Part shown: positions 40,950-50,099 of the stretch, one piece after another
Numbering within the stretch: the first letter of the stretch is position 1
Layout of the letters: each line of letters starts with the position of its first letter
Assembly: GCF_026914265.1 (NCBI RefSeq)
Contig: NC_069130.1
Location: 11,887,700 to 11,951,699 of the forward strand
Direction of reading: 5' to 3'
DNA: 64,000 bases
Source: Mya arenaria
Taxonomy: Eukaryota > Mollusca > Bivalvia > Myida > Myidae
Made by a program: the position numbers and the translations under genes
The notes under the pieces: model-generated
Databases searched by the model: none
Told to the model about the DNA's origin: nothing
The model's input: only the letters and a program-made list of their open reading frames with translations

Positions 40950-41712
40950 CTATAGGGAATGACGTCACCATTACGTCATACGTACTTCCGTTGTGTAGAA
41001 AATTCTCAATAAAAAAAAATGTTCTTATGATTGATAGACATGTTTTCACATGCTCAATTCACTGTAAATCAAAACTATGATTATTCCTGAAACTTATATA
41101 CCTTAAGTATCTATTCTTGCTTGATTTATCATTTAGAGTAGAGATTAAAGCATAAACCGCTGCCCTATAGTTGAAAGGTCATTTTGGAAGAACTGTCATG
41201 GCGGACGGTGCAATTTTCAGAGTTCGTTTTTCAAGTGGAGTAATTTTTCTTAGGAATAACTTGACCCCCTTTTTTATTGGCTTAAAAGGTAATTTAAAGC
41301 TTGTACTTGGTTATATGTGGTTATCATAGCCTGCATTCGCTCGAAATGCCTTTAAATGTTGTCTAAAAATTATAATTTTACATTGAATTATATAGGGAAT
41401 AACAATGGTGGTGTGTAACCTATAACGTAATAGACACTTATTTTATTTTTCTTAAGTAAATATTGAGAGGCTGATGTCTTAAATTGCTATTGAAAGTTTA
41501 AACAAGAAAAGCATACTCTAAAAGGTAGTTAATGTTATAATTCTGTCGCATCGCTTATATCTTTAAATGTTGCTGTGTTAATCATAAGAATATCTTGTAT
41601 CATGTTTTGAAAATTCGCTGGAACGTAGCTCAGCTTATGTTGCAATACAATACTTTAAGCAACTTTAATATTTTGATAGATAAGGTGTAGCAAAACAAAT
41701 TGTTTGTTTCCT

Positions 41713-42000
41713 ACGTAACTCGACTCGAATGTTTTTCATTGGCCTATGACTGTTTTGTTCCGACCGTTTTCCGACCTATCTCGACCCTAATGATTTCCAT
41801 TGCCATCCGACATGTCTTATTCTGACCGTTTTCCAATCTAAATCGACCCTAATGTTTTTCATTGACGTACGATGTTTTATTCTGACTGTTTCCGACCTAC
41901 CCTGGCCCTTATGTTTTTTGTTGCCATCTGACAAATTTTGTTATGACCGTTTACCGACCTTTCCCGACCCTAATGTGCTATGGCCACTTAACGTTTTGTT
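41713..42000. repeat. Minisatellite of ~60-62 bp, about 4.5 copies (left arm)
   Basis: Repeated words are TGACCGTTTTCCGACCT, CGACCCTAATG and TTTTCATTG at a spacing of 60-62 bases. The reverse complement lies at about 46,905-47,200 in the right arm. Confidence 0.8.
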
Positions 42001-43004
42001 TTGTCTTTAAACGATATTTTTTTGGTAGATTTGTGCTTCTTAAAGACGCCTTACTTTTTATTTATATACCGCCCAAGTTCGTGTTAATTAATACCAATTT
42101 GCGGTGTTTTGAAGCGGAAGATAATAATTTTATTTAGACACATCTTAACTTAATGACAAAAATAACACAATCAAATAAATTCCGCACTACTTACCCCATT
42201 AATTTAGTAAACAGTAACTCGGAAACAAACACCTACTTACTTTTGCCTCATACTGTAATACGGTATGTACTTTATATAACAAACACGCGGTATAAACTTA
42301 CTTCTTATGAATATTCTTTGTAAATCAACTGCACTTAAGACCGTATTTTAGTCTAATAAAGATTGAATTTGTACTTGAGAAGTTTTTTTGGATTTATTTA
42401 CAAATAATATCGTCGAACAACCAAATGAATGAAGCCGAACCACAAATAAAACGGATTCAATCTGTTGAATTAAATATGACATGTTTTAAGGCGTTTTATT
42501 AATAAGTAATGCGTGCAGAAAGATCCGTTTGAAATCAAGCAAAACGTTTTGAACGTATAGCGAGGTTAAAGTAACTCTCTCACAAATTATAATAATACTG
42601 GCGGTGGAGTTTACAAAATGTGTCTAAATTAGGTCAATTAAATTAATGTATTCGAATACTAATCAGGAACAGACATTTACTTAATTGAATAGACGTTTTA
42701 TCAATTTAGGCTGCATATCAGTCAATTTGCAAACTGCTAAATATGTATTATTTTGGAAAAAAGAATGGTCGTAAGCCTATCCTAGTATGTACGAACGGTC
42801 TGTCTGTTGTTTAAACTTCCAATGAGAAGTTACCATTGTTTCAAGGACTTATTACAGATTAACGATTTCATTATATCAGAAGCTATAAAACGTGAATAAG
42901 CCACTTTAACATTAGTGGTTAGATGTAAAAATGTAAAAAAAATCTTCTTAGAAATGTTTTTAAGCATTAAAATAAACAACAAGGCAGAAGTGTCCGGTGT
43001 TACC

Positions 43005-43019
43005 ACTTTAAATATAAGG
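43005..43019 (+). promoter_or_regulatory. Degenerate TATA region of left-arm lectin copy
   Basis: The sequence ACTTTAAATATAAGG occupies the position of GCTATAAATATAAGG in the intact gene, at the same distance (71 bases from the end of AAGG to the ATG). TATAAATA reads TTTAAATA, which should weaken TBP binding; that effect is inference. Confidence 0.55.
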
Positions 43020-43089
43020 ATGTTTTCAACAAAAACAAACAACCAAAGACGAATTCAGGTTGTTGAAAACAATTTAAACACGTTCAAAA

Positions 43090-43141
43090 ATGAACACAGT
43101 TGCGGTGTTTCTGTTTGCCGTATGTGCAGTGTTGGCTGAAG
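43090..43141 (+). pseudogene. Lectin exon 1 copy, left arm, shortened signal peptide
   Basis: The exon encodes MNTVAVFLFAVCAVLAE and ends at a good donor (G|gtatgt). Compared with lectin gene 1 it has lost six bases just before the donor, so the Cys-Ser end of the signal peptide is replaced by Glu, with phase 1 retained. Downstream, intron sequence similar to gene 1 extends to about 44,850, but no SUEL exon 2 or 3 follows in the next 20 kb. The copy therefore cannot make a lectin from what is visible here. Its position and downstream intron indicate that it is the original copy of the palindrome. Confidence 0.75.
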
Positions 43142-43390
43142 GTATGTTTTAACGCATATTTTTTATTCCATGTTTTGTTTGCTTATTTATCACATTAAAA
43201 CGCAGCAATATAGTCAATATTTTTAACGTGATCTAATGTTTGCTGGATTAATCATTCCTAGTGTTGCCTACGCTACTTTGACCTTAGTTTTATTTAAATA
43301 CTAATTGCTGTATTTGCCTTGATTTTGCAAGGATGTTATAAATCAAGAAGGCTAAAATCAAGCTGATAATCCGTCGTCCATTTCAACCAT

Positions 43391-44406
43391 CTATGTGTGA
43401 TAGATTGAAAGATAAATACGTCCTTTTCCTCCAGTAATGGAGAACATAGCATATTGTGACATAGGCTCCATATTAACGTCCGTAGTGACATCTTCTGTAG
43501 CCCCCCAAGAGTGTTCTGGAACACCGTCGTCGAAATTGTCATGATTCTGCACTGCATCGTTTCTATCGCAGTGTAGTACATTATATAATCCGGAGCTAGG
43601 TTAGACACAATTACAAGGTTATCTGTATCGAAAAAAGCATTTCACGTGCCTCATTCTATCTTCGAAATCCGTTACACGGCCTACCATAGCGCTAGTCAGT
43701 GAACGCATAGTATCAACAGACGAGCCCGTGAATTTTGCTATAGCATTGCTACACTCAAGTATTTCTGCTATTATGTTTTGTAAAGCACTTTTTGTATAGT
43801 TTATTTGCTCTGTTCTTTGCCTCTTATTAACATTTATGGTTTGCTTCATTAAGAGTAATCCAGCCTGAAGCGATGCTACATTGCCTTTAAGTAAAGTTAC
43901 CTCTTTCTCTTTTCTTCAGGCTGATCAGTCAAACCCGTATAAAGCTTACCTGCTACGTACGGATCCCTTCCGTGTTTTTCCCGACTAATCATGTCCTTCA
44001 GAACGCATGGATCACGACCCTCCGTTCCATCGGTGATGTGGTAAACATATTGTGCAAGTCGCGCAGAAACTGGTTCGCCGTTGCGGGTTACCATGCACCG
44101 CTTTAGTTCCGCGTCCTGTCTATAGGGAAAGTCCACTGCCGTTCGTTTGAAGTGATTAAAACATTGATGCCTTAATGCCTCAAGATCACTTTCATTCGCA
44201 GCGTACTCACGTAATATTTGTTGAACACACATGTCCCTGGAAGCTCGCGGTACAACTTTACAAGAGCTCGGTATTTCTCCACAGCCCGGAAGTCCATGTC
44301 TCCTGTATAGCTTGCCAAGGCGACCATCAGGAGTCATGTGACCAAACAATGGATACGTCGGGTGACGATGAAATTCACTATCATCTTTAGTATAGTTTAC
44401 GCACGT
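43391..44406 (-). pseudogene. Unknown protein fragment, antisense in lectin intron, two frameshifts
   Basis: Read on the minus strand, a 3' splice-like site (ACTAG|CAG near 44,407) opens a frame of about 165 codons. It contains GHMTPDGRLGKLYRRHGLPG and several Cys. After a one-base shift in an A-rich stretch near 43,905 it continues as a heptad-like region (VTLLKGNVASLQAGLLLMKQ, then SALQNIIAEILE), suggesting a coiled coil. After another shift in a T run near 43,632 it reads DNLVIVSNLAPDY and an acidic tail. The tail is broken again here but open in the right arm (45,283-45,511). The frameshifts lie in homopolymers, so some could be sequencing errors. I do not recognise the family. Confidence 0.45.
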
Positions 44407-44579
44407 CTGCTAGTCCATTACAACATATAAACGTAGATAGAAATATCCTTTTTATTACTTATGAAACGAGTAATTGATCAAAAGTCCGAGGGTTGAAAAT
44501 TGCGACTGCTTCTACGCGCATTCACACCGAACATTGCAAATGAACTATAACGTGCTCGGGATTTCATTGCAAAATATCG

Positions 44580-44850
44580 TATGTATAACTGATAAACACT
44601 CTGAACTAAACAGAACAGAACAAAACAACACATAACGTTCTTTGTTTCGAGTTTATTACAACCAATGCGCGATGTTTTATAAGGCACTTTAGTGTAATAT
44701 TATCTAACATTTACGTCAATTTGCCTAAATATATGATGAGAAAAATATCATCTTACCTACTCTCGCTGGCATTTTATACTCACTTTATGAAACTAAGTTT
44801 ATAGTATCCCTAGACTCGTTTGCTACTTGCTTTGTATTAATATGGCCTTA
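44580..44850 (+). other. Lectin intron-derived sequence in the palindrome centre
   Basis: This sequence resembles intron 1 of lectin gene 1 at 10,920-11,290, with shared words ACGTTC.TTGTTTCGAGT, AACATT.ACGTCA.TTTGC and TTGCTTTGTATTAA. The distance from exon 1 is similar in both: about 1.38 kb in gene 1 and 1.46 kb here. This supports the left arm plus centre as the ancestral lectin locus. Confidence 0.5.
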
Positions 44851-44964
44851 AGAAATTGACAATACTGGTTTATAGCGGACTTGAGTGCTAGTCCTATAAG
44901 GTTTCATCTGTCTTCACAATTGAGCTAAAATTAATTAAACAAATCTTAATGGACCTTATTTTAG

Positions 44965-45109
44965 TCTCGGGAGGTGCAATATTTTGTGAGGGCTCGAAAG
45001 GTTACATCCACCTAGTGGAGCTATCTGTCTCCATCGAGCCACATCCAACCGAAATTGCCGCGCATCTGGCTCCTTTAGCAAAATCAGGAATTCTTGCCAC
45101 AATAGACAG
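44965..45109 (+). other. Exon-like 145-bp segment with consensus splice sites
   Basis: The segment is preceded by TTATTTTAG and followed by gtacatg, with an open frame throughout (VSGGAIFCEGSKGY, then EIAAHLAPLAKSGILATIDR). The minus strand is also open in one frame, and neither protein is recognised. The segment is locally G+C-richer than its surroundings. It could be an orphan exon, a decayed mobile element, or chance. Confidence 0.25.
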
Positions 45110-45282
45110 GTACATGTATTTAAGTTTAAAACTTTATCGATTTTTCTCAGTTTGAACATGAGTAAGCAAGTAAAGTTAGACGTGCACTTCTCAAGTCCGC
45201 AATCTGTAAGAAACCGAAGTGCGCAGTTTGGTTATACATAACAAACACCGGACAGCCAATTAACTGAGACGATTCATTCTTA

Positions 45283-45511
45283 CCTTGTAATTGTGTCTAA
45301 CCTAGCTCCGGATTATATGAATGTACTACCCTGCGAGAGAAACGATGCAGTGCAGAATCATGACAATTTCGACGACGGTGTTCCAGAACACTCTACGGAG
45401 GCTACAGAAGATGTCACTACGGACGTTGACATGGAGCCTATGTCACAATATGCTATGCTCTCCATAACTGGAGGAAAAGGACGTATTTATCTTTCAATCT
45501 ATCACACATAG
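45283..45511 (+). pseudogene. C-terminal end of the unknown protein, right-arm copy
   Basis: The open frame encodes NLVIVSNLAPDY and then an acidic stretch (DDGVPEHSTEATEDVTTDVD), ending at TAG 45,509-45,511. The left arm carries the same sequence inverted but frameshifted. Only the last ~75 codons are present, because the arm boundary cuts the gene. Confidence 0.4.
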
Positions 45512-45762
45512 ATGGTTGAAATGGACGACGGATTATCAGCTTGATTTTAGCCTTCTTGATTTATAACATCCTTGCAAAATCAAGGCAAATACAGCAATTA
45601 GTATTTAAATAAAACTAAGGTCAAAGTAGCGTAGGCAACACTAGGAATGATTAATCCAGCAAACATTAGATCACGTTAAAAATATTGACTATATTGCTGC
45701 GTTTTAATGTGATAAATAAGCAAACAAAACATGGAATAAAAAAAATATGCGTTAAAACATAT

Positions 45763-45820
45763 CTGAGTTTACAGCCAACACTGCACATACGGCAAACAGA
45801 AACACCGCAACTGTGTTCAT
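45763..45820 (-). pseudogene. Lectin exon 1 copy, right arm, broken splice donor
   Basis: On the minus strand the 58-base exon encodes MNTVAVFLFAVCAVLAVNS, the full-length signal peptide form. The following donor reads ATATGT instead of GTATGT, so normal splicing at this position should fail. The exon points towards the palindrome centre, convergent with the left-arm copy. No lectin domain exon follows. Confidence 0.75.
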
Positions 45821-45890
45821 TTTTGAACGTGTTTAAATTGTTTTCAACAACCTGAATTCGTCTTTGGTTGTTTGTTTTTGTTGAAAACAT

Positions 45891-45905
45891 CCTTATATTT
45901 ATAGT
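45891..45905 (-). promoter_or_regulatory. TATA box of right-arm lectin copy
   Basis: On the minus strand the sequence reads ACTATAAATATAAGG, an intact TATAAATA, unlike the left arm's TTTAAATA. Spacing to the ATG equals that in lectin gene 1. Confidence 0.55.
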
Positions 45906-46904
45906 GGTAACACCGGACACTTCTGCCTTGTTGTTTATTTTAATGCTTAAAAACATTTCTAGGAAGATTTTTTTTACATTTTTACATCTAACCACTAATG
46001 TTAAAGTGGCTTATTCACGTTTTATAGCTTCTGATATAATGAAATCGTTAATCTGTAATAAGTCCTTGAAACAATGGTAAATTGTCATTGGAAGTTTAAA
46101 TAACAGACAGACCGTTCGTACATACTAGGATAGGCTTACGACCATTCTTATTTTCCAAAATAATACATATTTAGCAGTTTGCAAATTGACTGATATGCAG
46201 CCTAAATTGATAAAACGTCTATTCAATTAAGTAAATGTCTGTTCCTGATTAGTATTCGAAAACATTAATTTAATTGAACTAATTTAGACACATTTTGTAA
46301 ACATCACCGCCAGTTTTATTATAATTTGTGAGAGAGTTACTTTAACCTCGCTATACGTTCAAAACGTTTTGCTTGATTTCAAGCGGATCTTTCTGCACGC
46401 ATTACTTATTAATAAAACGCAATGAAAAACATGTCATATATAATTTAACAGATTGAATCCGTTTTATTTGTGGTTCGGCTTCATTCATTTGGTTGTTCGA
46501 CGATATTATTTGTAAATAAATCCAAAAAAACTTCTCAAGTACAAATTTAATCTTTATTAGACTAAAATACGGTCTTAAGTGCAGTTGATTTACAAAGAAT
46601 ATTCCTAAGAAGTAAGTTTATACCGCGTGTTTGTTATATAAAGTACATACCGTATTACAGCACGAGGCAAAAGTAAGTAGGTGTTTGTTTCCGAGTTACT
46701 GTTTCCTAAATTAATGGGGTAAGTAGTGCGGAATTTATTTGATTGTGTTATTTTTGTTATTAAGTTAAGATGTGTCTAAATATTATCTTCCGCTTCAAAA
46801 CACCGCAAATTGGTATTAATTAACACGAACTTGGGCGGTATATAAATAAAAAGTAAGGCGTCTTTAAGAAGCACAAATCTACCAAAAAATATCGTTTAAA
46901 GACA

Positions 46905-47200
46905 AAACAAAACGTTAAGTGGCCATAGCACATTAGGGTCGGGAAAGGTCGGTAAACGGTCATAACAAAATTTGTCAGATGGCAACAAAAAAACATAAGG
47001 GCCAGGGTAGGTCGGAAACGGTCAGAATAAAACATCGTACGTCAATGAAAAACATTAGGGTCGATTTAGATTGGAAAACGGTCAGAATAAGACATGTCGG
47101 ATGGCAATGGAAATCATTAGGGTCGAGATAGGTCGGAAAACGGTCGGAACAAAACAGTCATAGGCCAATGAAAAGCATTCGAGTCGAGTTACGTAGGAAA
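46905..47200. repeat. Minisatellite of ~60-62 bp (right arm)
   Basis: This is the inverted copy of the 41,713-42,000 minisatellite, with repeated words AGGTCGGAAAACGGTCA and CATTAGGGTCG. Confidence 0.8.
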
Positions 47201-47960
47201 CAAACAATTTGTTTTGCTACACCTTATCTATCAAAATATTAAAGTTGCTTAAAGTATTGTATTGCAACATAAGCTGAGCTACGTTCCAGCGAATTTTCAA
47301 AACATGATACAAGATATTCTTATGATTAACACAGCAACATTTAAAGATATAAGCGATGCGACAGAATTATAACATTAACTACCTTTTAGAGTATGCTTTT
47401 CTTGTTTAAATTTTCAAAAGCAATTTCAGACATCAGCCTCTCAATATTTACTTTAGAAAAATAAAAAAGTGTCTATTACGTTATAGGTTACACACCACCA
47501 TTGTTATTCCCTATATAATTCAATGAAAAATTATAATTTTTAGACAACATTTAAAGGCATTTCGGGCGAATGCAGGCTATGATAACCACATATAACCAAG
47601 TACAAGCTTAAAATTACCTTTTAAGCCAATAAAAAGGGGGGGTCAAGTTATTCCTAAGAAAAAATACTCCACTTGAAAAACGAACTCTGAAAATTGCACC
47701 GTCCGCCATGACAGTTCTTCCAAAATGACCTTTAAACTATAGGGCAGCGGTTTATGCTTTAATCTCTACTCTAAATGATAAATCAAGCAAGAATAGATAC
47801 TTAAGGTATATAAGTTTCAGGAATAATCATAGTTTTGATTTACAGTGAATTGAGCATATGAAAACATGTCTATCAATCATAAGAACATTTTTTTTTATTG
47901 AGAATTTTCTACACAATGGAAGTACATATGACGTAATGGTGACGTCATTCCTATAACTAA

Positions 47961-48147
47961 ACCCGTCCCTGCATTTTTTATGAAAAACACTTTCGATTAG
48001 TCCTTCAGACATAAATACATCCAGAGCTAGCACAATGTGATAGTCTGTGTCAGGTTTTCCAGTTTCACTGCCTGTCACCCAAGTGCCTGTGCGTCTGTAT
48101 TTCCTAAGGCGCTTTGGCCCAAAATGCCATTCATTGAGGTTTTCCAA
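47961..48147 (-). pseudogene. Truncated coding-like exon of unknown protein
   Basis: On the minus strand a 3' splice-like site (GGTTCAG|TTGG at 48,148) opens a frame of about 62 codons rich in charged residues (NEWHFGPKRLRKYRRTGTW, then KPDTDYHIVLALDVFM). The frame runs straight into the palindrome right arm at 47,960, where similarity to anything coding ends, so the inverted duplication cut the exon. The family is not recognised. Confidence 0.4.
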
Positions 48148-48472
48148 CTGAACCTTGACTCAATTGGCATTCTAAGCATCAAATGGAGCGTTTTACACAT
48201 CTTTGCACACATTTCAAGTTCTCGCAGTCAAATTTTCACCAAATTTGGACATTTTCAGTGCTCGTAAGATTGCAGACGACTCATTTAAAAAAAAAAATAG
48301 GCGAAAGTTGTGAAAACCAGGAAATAGCATATTTTGATCAACCGGACAAGATAAATGCATTTAATTGTGAAAATTTGCCAGAAATAGTGAAATGCCATAC
48401 ATTTCTTACCAAAAAATAACACTTTTTAAACAAAGCAGTTTGGTCCCCTTTTCACTAAGGCGACCATCAGGA
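48148..48472. other. Short region with no clear gene, including a 19-bp echo of 44,317
   Basis: The sequence is A/T-rich. Bases 48,457-48,475 (AAGGCGACCATCAGGAGTC) are identical to 44,317-44,335 inside the unknown antisense gene fragment, and sit directly at the start of the inverted segment that follows. Confidence 0.5.
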
Positions 48473-48806
48473 GTCGTATGTTAAAAGTTGTCTGTTTTAC
48501 TAAATTGGACGATTTGGTTTTTAATTAATTTTGGATAATACTTGTATTAAACATAAAATTGACTCTCAATTCTTAATGATATATTAGCTACTTTAGGATT
48601 TTTTCAAGAATGTATTTTATCAACATACACCTATATTAATATTATTATTAGTATACACCTATATATTTATTGTAATATATATGCAGGCATCTTGTACATG
48701 AATATGGCTGTTGTTTTTAATGCTTCAATTTGAATATGTCGCTGATTGCATTTTGCTTGTTTTGCCACTTGGTCTATGTTCGTCGGTACAATGTACATAT
48801 ACCTGA
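48473..48806 (-). repeat. Inverted copy of the sequence that follows satellite E2
   Basis: The reverse complement aligns to 57,664-58,020, beginning at the very end of the E2 satellite. Shared words include ACCAAGTGGCAAAACGAGCA / TGCTTGTTTTGCCACTTGGT and AAATTGACTCTCAATTCTTA. The orientation is opposite to the segment plan, indicating an inversion in segment 2 upstream of the LINE. Confidence 0.8.
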
Positions 48807-48829
48807 AGGTAGGAATCTCATTACAAAAC

Positions 48830-49390
48830 AGTTTTCTTTGCATGCTGTCTTCTTATTATGATGGTCTGCAATTGAATTTTGAATGTCTTTCGAATGCTGA
48901 TGAATATGCGAATATGAGAGATGGTTCGCATGCGAAATACTATGTTTAGGCTATCAAGTGGTACAGCCGGTAACATTCAACTAACATTCAACTTGCACTT
49001 TCAGCGATATGACCAGAATGGACGCTGCTGCAATGGGATGTAGTATATCCTTAACAGAAAGTATGTAATAAGCTGTCTTTTATTACCATGCTATGCAACT
49101 GAATTTCAAAAGTCTTTTGGATGATGATAATTATGATCTTGGGATGGGTCGCATCTTAAATGCTTTTAAGGATATTTTCTATCATAACGTGGTACAGCGG
49201 GCAACCTTCACTTTGCACTTCGATATGAATAGAATGACCGCTGCTGATGCGGAATATGCATGTAAAAGGGTACTGTTCACTCGATTTATCGTTAGAATTG
49301 CAGTTAATGAAAGGGGATATGTCAGTCGTCTACCTCACCATAAAGAGTTCTCAGGTACACCCATAAAGTTACGGGCAAAATCTATATGAT
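48830..49390 (+). pseudogene. Two tandem copies of a ~250-bp coding-like unit, unknown protein
   Basis: The second unit (49,093-49,389) is open for 98 codons: MQLNFKSLLDDDNYDLGM, then TFTLHFDMNRMTAADAEYAC, ending in a basic tail. The first unit (about 48,830-49,030) matches it with substitutions and stops: CTGCAATTGAATTTTGAATG against ATGCAACTGAATTTCAAAAG, and ACTTTCAGCGATATGACCAGAATGGACGCTGCTGC against the corresponding 49,213 stretch. No family is recognised. A decayed exon duplication or a mobile element ORF are both possible. Confidence 0.35.
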
Positions 49391-49436
49391 AAATGGCTTT
49401 ACGAGTTTTGTGTTGAAACGGTTTAAGCCTACTTAA

Positions 49437-49505
49437 GCCTAGAAATGTATGATTTAAAGCCTAGAAATGTACGATTTTAAGCCTAGAAATGTACGATTTT
49501 AAGCC
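49437..49505. repeat. Tandem ~22-bp repeat, three copies
   Basis: AGCCTAGAAATGTACGATTT-type units are repeated three times with one or two differences. Confidence 0.85.
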
Positions 49506-49536
49506 TTACGATATTTTTTGAAACGGGGCCCCACCG

Positions 49537-49662
49537 TCTATACAAAATCATGTGACAATCCAAGGCATCTATACATAAGCATGTGACGATCCAAGGCATC
49601 TATACATAATCGTGTGACAATCCAATGCATCTTTACATACTCATGTGACAATCCAAGGCACT
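49537..49662. repeat. Tandem 31-bp repeat, four copies
   Basis: Units of the form TCTATACATAATCATGTGAC then AATCCAAGGCA repeat four times with small differences. Confidence 0.85.
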
Positions 49663-50099
49663 TTTCCAGTCTATATGCATTCAGATTTATGAAGAATACC
49701 AAAAAAACATTATTTCTTAATGATTTTTTATCAGTACAATACTGTTAAAATCCACCTTTAACACAGTAAAGGGGAAACAAATAATATATATATGTTATAA
49801 TAAAGAATTTCTGAACTTCTCCTTTATTAATATTTTTTTTTATTTGATATCTCCAAACTGACTAAAAAACAAGTACTTTTGAAATTTGAATTTAGATGCA
49901 CAACATTGATATTGTATGGCTCTGTCTATTAAGAAAACTTAAAACTAATTTCTTTCCGATAAACATCCAATACTTTAAAGACATTTAGTCAGTCTGTTTA
50001 GGACAAATAATGATATTTCGTATACACTTTTCAAAATGGAGGTCTGCTAATCATTGGAGAAATCCCAATCGAATTTATCATAACCTTTGAATTAAACTT
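49663..50099. other. A/T-rich spacer, nothing recognised
   Basis: The sequence consists of homopolymer-rich A/T stretches without a repeat unit, RNA gene or coding frame that I can support. Confidence 0.5.

Larger units (their letters stand above)
40950..43620. repeat. Left arm of 2.67-kb inverted duplication
   Basis: The reverse complement of this arm is 45,282-47,960. The outer ends match around GGGAATGACGTCACC / GGTGACGTCATTCC, and the inner ends match at ATTACAAGGT / ACCTTGTAAT. Identity by eye is high, with scattered substitutions and small indels. The arm contains a ~61-bp minisatellite, a lectin promoter with exon 1 on the plus strand, and the 3' end of an antisense gene fragment. The 1.66-kb centre is unique. 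Confidence 0.92.
45282..47960. repeat. Right arm of 2.67-kb inverted duplication
   Basis: This arm is the reverse complement of 40,950-43,620. It joins the centre abruptly at 45,282, inside what should be lectin intron 1, and at 47,960 joins sequence that looks coding on the minus strand. It therefore appears to be a duplicated, inverted insertion rather than ancestral sequence. Confidence 0.92.

Noticed and set aside
43005..43139. Intact second lectin gene at 43,090
   Set aside because: Only exon 1 is present; no SUEL-domain exon is found downstream before the right arm or in the following 20 kb.
45666..45995. 110-codon minus-strand open frame containing a Cys-rich VSVCRMCSVGC stretch
   Set aside because: It is an alternative frame across the lectin 5' UTR and exon 1; the true frame at this place is the signal peptide.
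40950..47960. Large DNA transposon (Maverick-like) with 2.67-kb inverted ends
   Set aside because: The arms carry lectin promoter and exon sequence, and the centre is lectin intron; no polymerase or integrase genes are present.
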